DNA of 64,000 bases from DATGLG01 sp035294245 (GTDB lineage Bacteria; Pseudomonadota; Alphaproteobacteria; JACZXZ01): NCBI GenBank assembly GCA_035294245.1, contig DATGLG010000068.1:124001-188000 (forward strand), in the 5' to 3' direction. Every line of letters begins with the position of its first letter. Within the stretch, counting starts at the first letter, position 1. The notes under the pieces were generated by a model, which saw only the letters and a program-made list of their open reading frames with translations, had not been told where the DNA came from and did no database searches. This document shows, one piece after another, positions 16,581-25,472 of this stretch. A program made the translations under genes and the position numbers.

Positions 16581-17850
16581 CAGGGCAACGAATCCAGGTT
16601 AATGGGGCGTGGCCCCAAGGATTGAGGCGAGGTCGTCGAGGTCCCAGCCGGCCAATTTTCGGCGGAGCCTGATGCTCTTTTTGTCCTTGGCGGTGCGAAC
16701 GAGATTGATGGCGAAGTGGCGGACGACGGCCATGTTCTTGGCGCCGTGGTCGGTCCTGAGGCGCGACTGATCCTCATTGAAGACGACATCGAGGACCCAA
16801 TGGAGGCGGTTTTCGATGCCCCAATGGCCGCGCACGGCGTGGGCGGCGGCTTGGGCCGAGAGCTTGGCGGAGGAGATGTAATAGCGGGTATCAAAGCGGC
16901 CGCGGTCCTTGAGCTCGGTGCGCGCGGCGACCTTGACGATGGTGGCCACGCCTGGCAGGCGGAGCTCGCCGGGGAAGCGTTTATCGCCCCTGAGCCAATC
17001 GACCTCGCGGGCGACGGTGACGGTTCGCTCCTCGATGCGGCCGTGGCCCTTGTCGAGATCGATGCTGGTGTCGAGATCGCTCGCCGGCGCATCCCTAAAG
17101 AAGGTCTCGATTTCGGCCCTGAGCGTGGGCTGGTTGGCCTTGACGGCGAGAAGGTAATCGGCGCCGGCGTCGGTGACGGTCGCGGCGATGTCCGCATTAC
17201 AGGCGATGGCATCGATGGTCACGACCGCCCCCTTGAGCGCGCCGTCCGCGGCCAGGCGCTCCAGCAACAGAGGGATGGCGCGGGTCTCGTTCGACTTCTC
17301 CTCGACCGCCTCCTGCCCCAGCACCAGCCGGGCGGTGGTGGCAAAGGCGGAGACGAGATGGAGCGGGGCCTGTCCGGCGCTGTGATTATGGGTCCGCCGA
17401 GAGGTCTTGCCGTCGATGGCGATGAGATCGAGCCGATCCGGCCACACCTCGCGAACCCACGCGGTGAAGCAGGCCGAGAACAGCGCCGGATCGATGCGGT
17501 TCATCAACAGGGTGAGCCAGCGGGCTCCCGGCACGCCGTGGTAGTAGGGCAAAAAGCGGCGCAGGAACTCCAACCGCTGCTCGCCCCACGCCGCGATCGT
17601 TTCGTAATCCTCGCAGTCGGCAATCGTGGCGCACACCACCAACAGCAGGACCTCCGGCAATGGATGCGCTATCCGCCACGGCTCGCGCGGGTCCTCAATG
17701 ACCGCAAAATGATCCAACAGGGCGCAAAGGCGCGACTTCTCTCCAAACTCAGCGGCGGCAAGGCTCATAGGGGCTCCCGAATCGAGACACCCAACCGAAT
17801 CACATCTACCGCAAGCCGTAAATCCTCGTTAACCCGAGTTCAGCGCCCTG
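16581..17850 (-). mobile_element. ISAs1-family insertion sequence, complete
   Basis: The element spans 1270 bp and holds one transposase gene. The ends are imperfect inverted repeats of about 27 bp. The left end reads CAGGGCAACGAATCCAGGTT and the right end, reverse-complemented, reads CAGGGCGCTGAACTCGGGTT. CAGGGC termini are typical of ISAs1. The element is flanked by a perfect 10-bp direct repeat, GCACTCGAAC, so both ends and the target duplication are intact. The insertion is probably recent. Confidence 0.92.
16599..17768 (-). CDS. ISAs1-family DDE transposase
   Basis: This full-length 389-residue transposase has a helix-rich N-terminal region with 'IEDPREPWRIAHPLPEVL'. The DDE core has its first Asp in 'LIAIDGKTSRR', its second in 'VVTIDAIACN' and Glu in 'GHWGIENRLHWVLDV'. 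'NEDQSRLRTDHGAKNMAVVR' is the usual ISAs1 C-terminal block. There is no frameshift or stop, so the enzyme looks active. It sits inside intact terminal repeats on the strand opposite to both neighbouring genes. Confidence 0.95.
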   Translation of the reverse strand: MSLAAAEFGEKSRLCALLDHFAVIEDPREPWRIAHPLPEVLLLVVCATIADCEDYETIAAWGEQRLEFLRRFLPYYHGVPGARWLTLLMNRIDPALFSACFTAWVREVWPDRLDLIAIDGKTSRRTHNHSAGQAPLHLVSAFATTARLVLGQEAVEEKSNETRAIPLLLERLAADGALKGAVVTIDAIACNADIAATVTDAGADYLLAVKANQPTLRAEIETFFRDAPASDLDTSIDLDKGHGRIEERTVTVAREVDWLRGDKRFPGELRLPGVATIVKVAARTELKDRGRFDTRYYISSAKLSAQAAAHAVRGHWGIENRLHWVLDVVFNEDQSRLRTDHGAKNMAVVRHFAINLVRTAKDKKSIRLRRKLAGWDLDDLASILGATPH

Positions 17851-17860
17851 GCACTCGAAC
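17851..17860 (+). repeat. Target-site duplication, right
   Basis: GCACTCGAAC is identical to 16571-16580. A TTGACG hexamer, a possible -35 box for the downstream operon, begins 8 bases further on at 17868. Confidence 0.9.
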
Positions 17861-18057
17861 GGATCGCTTGACGCCGCCTTGCGGAATTGGCTAGCTGTGA
17901 CTGACTCGCATCCGCCGGCAACGACAAGAGAACGTCAAACAGGGAGCGCCGGGCGAGCGGGCTGAGCGGCCAAGCGCGCCGGAATCTGCGCGGCGTCCCT
18001 TCGCGAGCGGACGCGGCCGTCCGCGTCAGCCTCGTCCGGTGCGGAGTGAGGAGCAGG

Positions 18058-20073
18058 ATGGTCGCCGTTGAATCGACAAGGCGCCGCCCCGCAGATCCGC
18101 CGGGCTCCTCGGATCTCGACACCATTCCCAAGCTCCTGCTGCATCACGCCGCGACCCGCCCGGACCGCCCGGCCATGCGCGAGAAGAATTTCGGCATCTG
18201 GCAAAGCTGGAGCTGGCGACAGGTGCGCGACGAGGTGGCGCGGCTGGCCGCCGGCTTCGCCGCCCTCGGGCTCGGGCGCGGCGACAAGCTCGCCGTCATC
18301 GGCGACAATCGCCCCCGCCTTTACTGGTCGATGGTGGCGGCCCAGGCCTTGGGCGCCGTGCCGGTGCCGATCTATCAGGACGCCGTCGCCGGCGAGATCG
18401 AGTTCGTGCTCGACCATGCCGAGGTGCGCTTCGCCGTCGCCGAGGATCAGGAGCAGGTCGACAAGCTGCTCGAGATCAAGGCGCGCTGCCCACGGCTCGA
18501 GCGCATCTTCTATGACGATCCGCGCGGCCTGCGGAACTACCGGCAGCCTTTCCTCGCCAGCCTCACGGCGGTGCAGGCGGCGGGCGCCGAGCGCGTGGCG
18601 GCGGCACCCGATTTCTTCGCCGCGCAGGCGGCGCAGGGCAAGGGCGCCGATCCGGCCAGCTTCTATTACACCTCGGGCACCACGGGCCAGCCCAAGGGCG
18701 TCATCCTCAGCTTCGACAACATCCTCGCAACGGCCCGCGCCGCCATCGCCTTCGAGGGGCTGACGGAGCGCGAGGAGGCCCTCGCCTATCTGCCCATGGC
18801 CTGGGTCGGCGACAACATGTTCTCGGTCGGCCAGGCCTATTGCGCCGGCTTCTGCGTGAGCTGCCCGGAATCCGCGGCGACGGTGATGCAGGATTTGCGC
18901 GAGATCGGCCCCACCTATTTCTTTGCGCCCCCGCGCATCTGGGAGAGCATCCTCACGACGGTGACGATCCGCATGGAGGATGCGAGCGCCCCCAAGCGCC
19001 GGCTCTATAACTCCTTCATCGCGCTGGCGCGGCGCGTCGGCCCCCGCCTCCTCAACGGCGAGCCCGTGAGCCTCGGCGAGCAGCTGCGCTATCGGCTCGG
19101 CGAGCTCCTCGTCTACGGGCCGCTCAAGAACACCCTCGGGATGAGCCGCATCCGCCTCGCCTATACCGCAGGCGAGGCGATCGGGCCGGACACCTTCATG
19201 TTCTACCGCTCGCTCGGCATCAACATCAAACAGCTCTACGGCTCGACCGAGGCCTCGGTCTTCGTCACCATCCAGCCGGACCGCGAGGTGCGGCCCGATA
19301 CCGTGGGGCGGCCGGTCGCCGGCGTCGAGCTCAAGGTGAGCGAGGCGGGCGAGGTGATGTTCCGCGGCCCCGGCGTGTTCCAGGAGTACTACAAGAACCC
19401 CGAGGCGACGCGCGAGGCGAAGTCGGCGGACGGCTGGGTCCATACCGGCGATGCCGGCTATCTCGACGAGCGCGGCCAGCTCAAGATCGTCGACCGCGCC
19501 AAGGATGTCGGCCGCCTCGCCGACGGCACGCTCTTCGCGCCCAAATATCTCGAGAACAAGCTCAAGTTCTTCGCCGCGATCCGCGAGGCGGTGGCCTTCG
19601 GCCATGGCCGCGACTATGCCGCTGTCTTCGTCAACATCGATCTCGGCGCCGTCGGCAACTGGGCCGAGCGGCAGGGCCTCGCCTATACGAGCTATAGCGA
19701 GCTCGCGGCCAAGCCCGAGGTTCACGACCTCATCCGCGGCCATATCGAGACGGTCAATCGCGAGCTCGCGCGCGACCCGGTGCTGGCCGGCTCGCAGATC
19801 CGCCGCTTCCTCATCCTGCGCAAGGAGCTCGACGCCGATGACGGCGAGCTGACCCGCACCCGCAAGGTCAGGCGGCGCTTCATCGCCGAGAAATACGCGC
19901 CCCTCGTCGAGGCGCTCTACGGCGACGCCGGCGCCTGCGAGATCGAGACCGAGGTCAAGTTCGAGGACGGCCGCACCGGCCGGCTCCGCGCCACCATCGC
20001 GATCGCCGATGCCGCGGTCTTCCCCCGGGCTCAGGACGCCGCCGCCGCGGCACCCCTGCGCAAGGCGGGCTGA
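18058..20073 (+). CDS. AMP-forming acyl-CoA synthetase (long-chain fatty acid-CoA ligase type)
   Basis: This 671-residue ANL-superfamily enzyme would activate a carboxylic acid to its acyl-CoA through an acyl-AMP. The start is ATG 18058 after GAGGAG. The P-loop-like motif 'YYTSGTTGQPKGV' is near residue 205, the A5 motif is 'QLYGSTEAS', the ATP/ribose motif is 'GWVHTGDAGYLDERGQLKIV' and a basic linker follows. 'RAKDVGRLADGTLFAPKYLE' is typical of the FadD15/long-chain group found beside LIV-type ABC transporters. The catalytic A10 Lys lies in 'LTRTRKVRRR'. It heads an apparent seven-gene operon of import and CoA activation. The substrate could be a fatty or aromatic acid. Confidence 0.88.
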   Translation: MVAVESTRRRPADPPGSSDLDTIPKLLLHHAATRPDRPAMREKNFGIWQSWSWRQVRDEVARLAAGFAALGLGRGDKLAVIGDNRPRLYWSMVAAQALGAVPVPIYQDAVAGEIEFVLDHAEVRFAVAEDQEQVDKLLEIKARCPRLERIFYDDPRGLRNYRQPFLASLTAVQAAGAERVAAAPDFFAAQAAQGKGADPASFYYTSGTTGQPKGVILSFDNILATARAAIAFEGLTEREEALAYLPMAWVGDNMFSVGQAYCAGFCVSCPESAATVMQDLREIGPTYFFAPPRIWESILTTVTIRMEDASAPKRRLYNSFIALARRVGPRLLNGEPVSLGEQLRYRLGELLVYGPLKNTLGMSRIRLAYTAGEAIGPDTFMFYRSLGINIKQLYGSTEASVFVTIQPDREVRPDTVGRPVAGVELKVSEAGEVMFRGPGVFQEYYKNPEATREAKSADGWVHTGDAGYLDERGQLKIVDRAKDVGRLADGTLFAPKYLENKLKFFAAIREAVAFGHGRDYAAVFVNIDLGAVGNWAERQGLAYTSYSELAAKPEVHDLIRGHIETVNRELARDPVLAGSQIRRFLILRKELDADDGELTRTRKVRRRFIAEKYAPLVEALYGDAGACEIETEVKFEDGRTGRLRATIAIADAAVFPRAQDAAAAAPLRKAG

Positions 20074-20086
20074 GCGCGGCGCCGGC

Positions 20087-20887
20087 ATGGAGAGGCGCGA
20101 TCCCGAGCGTCCCGACCGCGACATACTGCTCGCGGTCGAGGGCATCGAGCTCTCCTTCGGCGGCATCAAGGCGCTCTCGGGCGTCAGCTTCGACATCCGT
20201 CAGGGCGAGATCCGCGCCATCATCGGCCCCAACGGCGCCGGCAAGAGCTCGATGCTCAACGTCATCAACGGCTTCTACAAGCCACGCGCGGGCACCATCA
20301 CTTACAAGGGCAGCACGGTGCGCCACATGCGGCCACACCAGGCCGCCGCCCGCGGCATCGCCCGCACCTTCCAGAACATCGCGCTCTTCCGCGGCATGAC
20401 CACCCTCGACAACATCATGACCGGGCGCCTCCTCAAGATGCGCAGCAACTTCCTCCTCGACGCCCTCTATCTCGGCCCCGCCAAGCGCGAGGAGATGGCG
20501 CATCGCGCCTTCGTGGAGGAGATCATCGACTTTCTCGAGATCCAGGCCATCCGCAAGGTGCCGGTGGGGCGGCTTCCCTACGGCCTCCAGAAGCGCGTCG
20601 AGCTCGGGCGCGCGCTCGCCGCCGAGCCCGACCTCCTCCTCCTCGACGAGCCGATGGCGGGCATGAATGTCGAGGAGAAGGAGGATATGAGCCGCTTCAT
20701 CCTCGACGTGAACGAGGAGTTCGGCACCACCATCGCCCTCATCGAGCACGACATGGGCGTGGTGATGGACATCTCGCACCGCATCGTCGTGCTCGACTAC
20801 GGCCGCAAGATCGCCGACGGCACGCCCGACGAGGTGCGGCGCGACCAGGCGGTGATCGACGCCTATCTCGGTGTAGCGCATGAGTGA
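20087..20887 (+). CDS. LIV-type ABC transporter ATPase (LivG-like)
   Basis: This 266-residue ATPase starts 13 bases after the ligase gene (ATG 20087). Walker A is 'GPNGAGKSS', the Q-loop lies in 'ARTFQNIALF', the signature is 'LPYGLQKRVELGRAL' (a degenerate C-loop, usual in LivG proteins), Walker B is 'LLLLDEPMAGMN' and the switch His is in 'LIEHDMGVVM'. It powers a HAAT-family importer with the permeases and binding protein encoded downstream. The operon context suggests the ligand is an acid to be CoA-activated rather than leucine. Confidence 0.9.
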   Translation: MERRDPERPDRDILLAVEGIELSFGGIKALSGVSFDIRQGEIRAIIGPNGAGKSSMLNVINGFYKPRAGTITYKGSTVRHMRPHQAAARGIARTFQNIALFRGMTTLDNIMTGRLLKMRSNFLLDALYLGPAKREEMAHRAFVEEIIDFLEIQAIRKVPVGRLPYGLQKRVELGRALAAEPDLLLLDEPMAGMNVEEKEDMSRFILDVNEEFGTTIALIEHDMGVVMDISHRIVVLDYGRKIADGTPDEVRRDQAVIDAYLGVAHE

Positions 20888-20912
20888 ATATTCTTAGCTA
20901 GACATGATCGAT

Positions 20913-21029
20913 CCCCACCTCACCCTCGTCGCCATCGACGCCTCCTTAACGGGGCATCGATCGCTCCTCTCCCTCTCCGCCCCATCGGGGCGGAGAGGGA
21001 AGCGAGCATAGCGAGCGGGTGAGGTGGGG
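20913..21029. repeat. Nested inverted repeat (cruciform-like) between ABC genes
   Basis: The outer arms CCCCACCTCACCC (20913-20925) and GGGTGAGGTGGGG (21017-21029) enclose a perfect inner hairpin. Its arms CCCTCTCCGCCCC (20971-20983) and GGGGCGGAGAGGG (20987-20999) have a 3-base loop. It splits the operon between the ATPase and permease genes and could attenuate or stabilise the transcript. Confidence 0.75.
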
Positions 21030-21062
21030 GCTGGATCGGCCTCGGCGGAAAGTGGCGCAACC

Positions 21063-21998
21063 ATGCATATTCTCTACGCGATCCTGATCGGCCCCTTCGT
21101 CACCATGGCGACGCAGCCGGCCTTCCTTGTCGAGGTGCTGATCGGCGGGCTCCTGACCGGCGTCATGTATTCCCTGGTCGCCCTCGGCTTTGTGCTCATC
21201 TACAAGGCCTCGGGCGTGTTCAATTACGCCCAGGGCACCATGGTGCTGTTCGCGGCCCTGACCTTCGTGGGCCTCATCGAGAAGGGCCTGCCGCTCTGGC
21301 TCTCCCTCGTCCTCACCATCGCCGTCATGATCGTCCTCGCCTTCGCGGTCGAGCGCGTGGTGCTACGCCCCCTCGTCAACCAGTCCCAGATCATCCTCTT
21401 CATGTCGACCCTGGGGATCAGCTATTTCCTCGTCGGGCTGGGCCAGATCCTGTGGGGCGGCGACGTGCATCCCCTCGACATCGGCATCCCCGCGGGCCCC
21501 CTCACCGTTCACGGCATCCTCATCAACCAGCTCGACCTCTACGCCGCCATCCTCGCCGGCACCCTCGTCGCGGCCCTCGCCCTCTTCTTCCAGAAGACCA
21601 AGATCGGGCGCGCCTTGCGCGCCGTCGCCGACGACCACCAGGCAGCACTCAGCGTCGGCATTCCCCTGAAGCGCATCTGGGTGGTGATCTGGGGCATCGC
21701 CGGGATGGTGGCCCTCGCCGCCGGGATCATGTGGGGCTCGAGCCTCGGCGTGCAGTTCTCGCTGGCGCTGGTGGCGCTCAAGGCGCTCCCCGTGCTCATC
21801 CTCGGCGGCTTCACCTCGATCCCCGGCGCCATCGCCGGCGGGCTCATCGTGGGCGCCGCCGAGAAGCTCGGCGAGGTGTTCTGGGGCCCCGTCATCGGCA
21901 GCGGCATCGAGGACTGGTTCGCCTACATCCTCGCCCTCGTCTTCCTGCTGTTCCGGCCCCAGGGCCTGTTCGGCGAGCGCATCATCGAGCGGGTCTAG
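21063..21998 (+). CDS. LIV-type ABC permease (LivH-like)
   Basis: This 311-residue inner-membrane permease has about eight hydrophobic helices. 'GVMYSLVALGFVLIYKASGV' with 'FNYAQGTMV' near the N terminus is the LivH hallmark. 'RAVADDHQAALSVGIPLKRI' is the cytoplasmic coupling loop that contacts the ATPases, and 'GGFTSIPGAIAGGLIVG' follows. The start is ATG 21063, just before the first helix. It lies downstream of a large nested inverted repeat and 3 bases before the second permease gene. Confidence 0.9.
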   Translation: MHILYAILIGPFVTMATQPAFLVEVLIGGLLTGVMYSLVALGFVLIYKASGVFNYAQGTMVLFAALTFVGLIEKGLPLWLSLVLTIAVMIVLAFAVERVVLRPLVNQSQIILFMSTLGISYFLVGLGQILWGGDVHPLDIGIPAGPLTVHGILINQLDLYAAILAGTLVAALALFFQKTKIGRALRAVADDHQAALSVGIPLKRIWVVIWGIAGMVALAAGIMWGSSLGVQFSLALVALKALPVLILGGFTSIPGAIAGGLIVGAAEKLGEVFWGPVIGSGIEDWFAYILALVFLLFRPQGLFGERIIERV

Positions 21999-22001
21999 GC
22001 C

Positions 22002-23081
22002 ATGTTCTATCGCGAAGCCGGGCAGTTCAAGACGAGCTACGCCGCCGACCAGGCGATCTTCCCCATCCGCCAGGACCGCCTCGGCATGCTGGCGATCCTC
22101 GTGATCGCCTATCTCGTCGTGCCCTTCGCCGCCAACGAGTATTGGCTGAGCACGATCTTCGTCCCGTTCTTCGTCTTCGCCGTCGCCGCCCTCGGCCTCA
22201 ACATCCTCACCGGCTATGCCGGGCAGCTCTCCCTGGGCACGGGCGGCTTCATGGCGGTGGGCGCCTTCGCCGCCTATAAGCTCGCGACGGCCTTCCCCGG
22301 CCTCAACATCGTCCTCGTCTTCATCGCCGCCGGCCTCGTCACCGCGGGCGTCGGTCTCCTCTTCGGCATCCCCAGCCTGCGCATCAAGGGCTTCTACCTC
22401 GCCGTCGCCACCCTCGCCGCACAGTTCTTCTTGATCTGGCTTTTCGTCAAGGTGCCGTGGTTCCAGAACTACAGCGCCTCGGGCGTGATCACGGCACCAC
22501 CGCGCGCCGTGCTCGGCCATTTCTTCGTGACCGGGCCGGAGGCGCGCCCCGTCAACAAATATCTCTTCACCCTCACCGTCGCGATTCTCCTTGCCCTCGC
22601 CGCCAAGAACATGGTGCGCGGCCGCGTGGGCCGCGCCTGGATGGCGATCCGCGACATGGACATCGCCGCCGAGATCATCGGCATCCGGCCGCTGCGCACC
22701 AAGCTCCTCGCCTTCGCCGTCAGCTCGTTCTACATCGGCGTCGCCGGGGCGCTCTGGGCCTTCATCTATACGGCGAGCGTCGAGGCGCTGGCCTTCGACG
22801 TCGACCGCTCCTTCCAGATCCTGTTCATGATCATCATCGGCGGCCTCGGCAGCATCCTCGGCTCGTTCCTGGGCGCTGCCTTCATCATCCTGCTGCCGAT
22901 CCTGCTCAACAACCTGCCCGGCCTCCTCGGCATCAATGTCGGGGTGACCCTGGTGACCAATCTGCAGGACATCGTCTATGGCCTGCTCATCGTCTTCTTC
23001 CTCATCGTCGAGCCGAACGGGCTCGCGCGGCTCTGGCAGATCGGCAAGGAGAAGCTGCGCCTATGGCCCTTTCCTCATTGA
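22002..23081 (+). CDS. LIV-type ABC permease (LivM-like)
   Basis: This 359-residue second permease subunit has 'LGLNILTGYAGQLSLGTGGF' near residue 65, the LivM signature. 'RAWMAIRDMDIAAEIIGIRP' is the coupling loop and 'GGLGSILGSFLGAAFI' lies in the second half. About nine hydrophobic segments are visible. It would form a heterodimer with the preceding permease. The binding-protein gene follows after about 150 bases. Confidence 0.9.
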   Translation: MFYREAGQFKTSYAADQAIFPIRQDRLGMLAILVIAYLVVPFAANEYWLSTIFVPFFVFAVAALGLNILTGYAGQLSLGTGGFMAVGAFAAYKLATAFPGLNIVLVFIAAGLVTAGVGLLFGIPSLRIKGFYLAVATLAAQFFLIWLFVKVPWFQNYSASGVITAPPRAVLGHFFVTGPEARPVNKYLFTLTVAILLALAAKNMVRGRVGRAWMAIRDMDIAAEIIGIRPLRTKLLAFAVSSFYIGVAGALWAFIYTASVEALAFDVDRSFQILFMIIIGGLGSILGSFLGAAFIILLPILLNNLPGLLGINVGVTLVTNLQDIVYGLLIVFFLIVEPNGLARLWQIGKEKLRLWPFPH

Positions 23082-23229
23082 TATTCCTCAATGTTCCGGG
23101 CAGGCGCTCGGGCGGGTCGACTCGCGGGATTTGCGCCCCTGCCGAGGGGATGCTAGCCTCAATTCATAACAAGTCCTCGGGCCCGTGCCATGGCGCACGG
23201 AAGGCGGACGGACAGCATGGGAGGTTGCG

Positions 23230-24567
23230 ATGAACTTGCGACAAGTCACCATCGGCTTGGCTGTCGTCGGGGCAGTCGGCTGGGCTTTCGGCGCGGCCGC
23301 GGCATTCGCTCAGAGCGAGCAATTCATCCCGCGCCTCGTCTACCGCACCGGCCCCTACGCGCCGGACGGCATCCCCTTCGCCAACGGCTATGCCGACTAT
23401 CTCGACATGGTCAACGCCCGCGACGGCGGCGTCGGCGGCGTCAAGATCACCTACGAGGAATGCGAGACCGGCTACAACAACGACAAGGGCGTCGAGTGCT
23501 ATGAGCGCTTGAAGCATCATCCGCCCACGGGCGCCTCGCTGGTCGATCCCCTCTCGACGGGCATCACCTATGCCCTGATCGGCCGCGCCACCGCCGACAA
23601 GATCCCGGTGGTGTCGATGGGCTATGGCCGCGCCGATGCGAGCTACGGCCCGGTCTTCCCCTATGTCTTCACCTACCCGGCGACCTATTGGGCGGGTGCG
23701 GACGCCATGATCCAGTATATCGGCCAGCAAGAAGGCGGCATGGCCAAGCTCAAGGGCAAGAAGATCGCCCTCGTCTATTTGAACGCCGCCTATGGCAAGG
23801 AGCCGATCCCCACCCTGGAGCGGCTCGCCAAGGAATACGGCTACACCTTCACCGGCTACGCGGTGAATTCGCCGGGCCTCGACCAGCAGGCGACCTGGCT
23901 GCAGATCCACCAGGCGAAGCCCGACTGGGTGCTGATGTGGGGCTGGGGCGTGATGAACTCGACGGCGATCAAGGATGCCGTCTCGGTCGGCTATCCCATG
24001 GATCACTTCATCGGCATCTGGTGGTCGGGCGACAATCCCGACGTGCAGCCGGCCGGCATGTCCGCCAAGGGCTACAAGGCCGCGACCTTCCACGGCGTCG
24101 GCACCAACTACCCGGTGATCCAGGACATCCTCAAATACGTCTACGCCAAGGGCGGCGGGCATGGCCCCAAGGACGGCGTCGGCGGCCCGCTCTATGATCG
24201 CGGCGTCATCAACGCGATCTACGACCTCGAGGCCATCCGCACCGCCCAGGGGAAGTACGGCAAGAAGTCCCTGACCGGCGAGCAGGTGCAATGGGGCCTC
24301 GAGCACCTCAATCTGACGGACGCGCGGGTGAAGGCGCTCGGCGCCGAGGGCCTCGTCACGCCGATCAAGCTCTCCTGCGAGGATCACGAAGGCGACGGCA
24401 ATGTCCGCATCCAGCAATGGGACGGCAAGACCTGGCACATGATCAGCGGCTGGATCAAGCCGAACCGCACCGCGCTGCGCGAGGCGTACAAGGAGTCGGC
24501 CATGGCCTATGCCAAGGAGAACAACATCACGCCGCGCGATTGCGCGAAGCAGGCGGCGGCGAAATAG
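23230..24567 (+). CDS. Periplasmic substrate-binding protein of the LIV-type importer
   Basis: This 445-residue secreted receptor has a signal peptide at residues 1-27, ending 'AAAFAQ'. It has a type I periplasmic binding fold with 'GKKIALVYLNAAYGKEPIP' and 'NSPGLDQQATWLQI' blocks. GGGAGG precedes ATG 23230. It is longer than leucine-binding proteins and carries two Cys pairs: 'EECETGYNNDKGVECY', and Cys residues near the C terminus ('KLSCEDHEG', 'PRDCAK'). It resembles receptors that sit beside acyl-CoA ligase genes in Bradyrhizobium-like genomes. The ligand is unproven and an aromatic or aliphatic acid is the contextual guess. Confidence 0.85.
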   Translation: MNLRQVTIGLAVVGAVGWAFGAAAAFAQSEQFIPRLVYRTGPYAPDGIPFANGYADYLDMVNARDGGVGGVKITYEECETGYNNDKGVECYERLKHHPPTGASLVDPLSTGITYALIGRATADKIPVVSMGYGRADASYGPVFPYVFTYPATYWAGADAMIQYIGQQEGGMAKLKGKKIALVYLNAAYGKEPIPTLERLAKEYGYTFTGYAVNSPGLDQQATWLQIHQAKPDWVLMWGWGVMNSTAIKDAVSVGYPMDHFIGIWWSGDNPDVQPAGMSAKGYKAATFHGVGTNYPVIQDILKYVYAKGGGHGPKDGVGGPLYDRGVINAIYDLEAIRTAQGKYGKKSLTGEQVQWGLEHLNLTDARVKALGAEGLVTPIKLSCEDHEGDGNVRIQQWDGKTWHMISGWIKPNRTALREAYKESAMAYAKENNITPRDCAKQAAAK

Positions 24568-24612
24568 CGCCGCGACGATTGCGCGCCGGGTGATGTCCTC
24601 GGGAGGCCAGCC

Positions 24613-25425
24613 GTGACCGAGCCCGGCCCGCTCCTCGTCGTCAACAACGTCGAGGTCATCTACGACCACGTGATCCTGGTGCTCAAGGGCGTCTCGCTCG
24701 AGGTTCCCGAGGGGGGCATCGTCGCCCTCCTCGGGGCCAACGGCGCCGGCAAGACCACGACCCTCAAGGCGATCTCGAACCTGCTGCGCGCCGAGCGCGG
24801 CGACGTCACCAAGGGCAGCATCACTTTCCGCGGCGAGCGCGTCGACCGGCTCTCGCCCAACGACCTGGTGCGCCGCGGCGTGGTTCAGGTGATGGAGGGC
24901 CGCCACGTCTTCCCGCACCTCACCGTCGAGGACAATCTTTTGACCGGAGCCTTCACCCGACGCGACGGCCGTGCGCCGGTGCAGCGCGATCTCGAGCGGG
25001 TCTATCACTACTTCCCGCGCCTCAAGGAGCGCCGGCGCTCCCAGGCCGGCTATACCTCGGGCGGCGAGCAGCAAATGATCGCCATCGGCCGTGCCTTGAT
25101 GTCGCGCCCCGCGATGATGCTGCTCGACGAGCCCTCCATGGGCCTGGCACCCCAGCTCGTTGAGGAGATCTTCGCCATCGTCCAGCGCCTCAACCGGGAC
25201 GAGGGATTGAGCGTGCTCGTCGCCGAGCAGAACACCAATATCGCGCTGCGCTTCGCCGGCTACGGCTACATCCTCGAGAACGGCCGCATCGTGCTCGACG
25301 GCCCGGCCGAGACCCTGCGCCAGAACGAGGATGTGAAGGAGTTCTATCTCGGCCTCGCGGGCGAGCGCCGCAAGAGCTATCGCGACGTGAAGCACTACAA
25401 GCGGCGCAAGCGCTGGCTCGCATGA
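24613..25425 (+). CDS. LIV-type ABC transporter ATPase (LivF-like)
   Basis: This 270-residue second ATPase subunit starts at GTG 24613 after GGGAGG. Walker A is 'GANGAGKTT', the signature is 'YTSGGEQQMIAIGRALMSRP', Walker B is 'MMLLDEPSMGLAP' and the switch region is 'VAEQNTNIAL'. 'GVVQVMEGRHVFPHLTVEDN' is typical of LivF. The C terminus carries an unusual basic tail ('KSYRDVKHYKRRKRWLA'). It completes the five-component importer. Confidence 0.9.
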   Translation: MTEPGPLLVVNNVEVIYDHVILVLKGVSLEVPEGGIVALLGANGAGKTTTLKAISNLLRAERGDVTKGSITFRGERVDRLSPNDLVRRGVVQVMEGRHVFPHLTVEDNLLTGAFTRRDGRAPVQRDLERVYHYFPRLKERRRSQAGYTSGGEQQMIAIGRALMSRPAMMLLDEPSMGLAPQLVEEIFAIVQRLNRDEGLSVLVAEQNTNIALRFAGYGYILENGRIVLDGPAETLRQNEDVKEFYLGLAGERRKSYRDVKHYKRRKRWLA

Positions 25426-25472
25426 GCCTCCGCCCCGCGCCGGCGATCCGGCCGCTGCCCTGAGAGCCGCGC

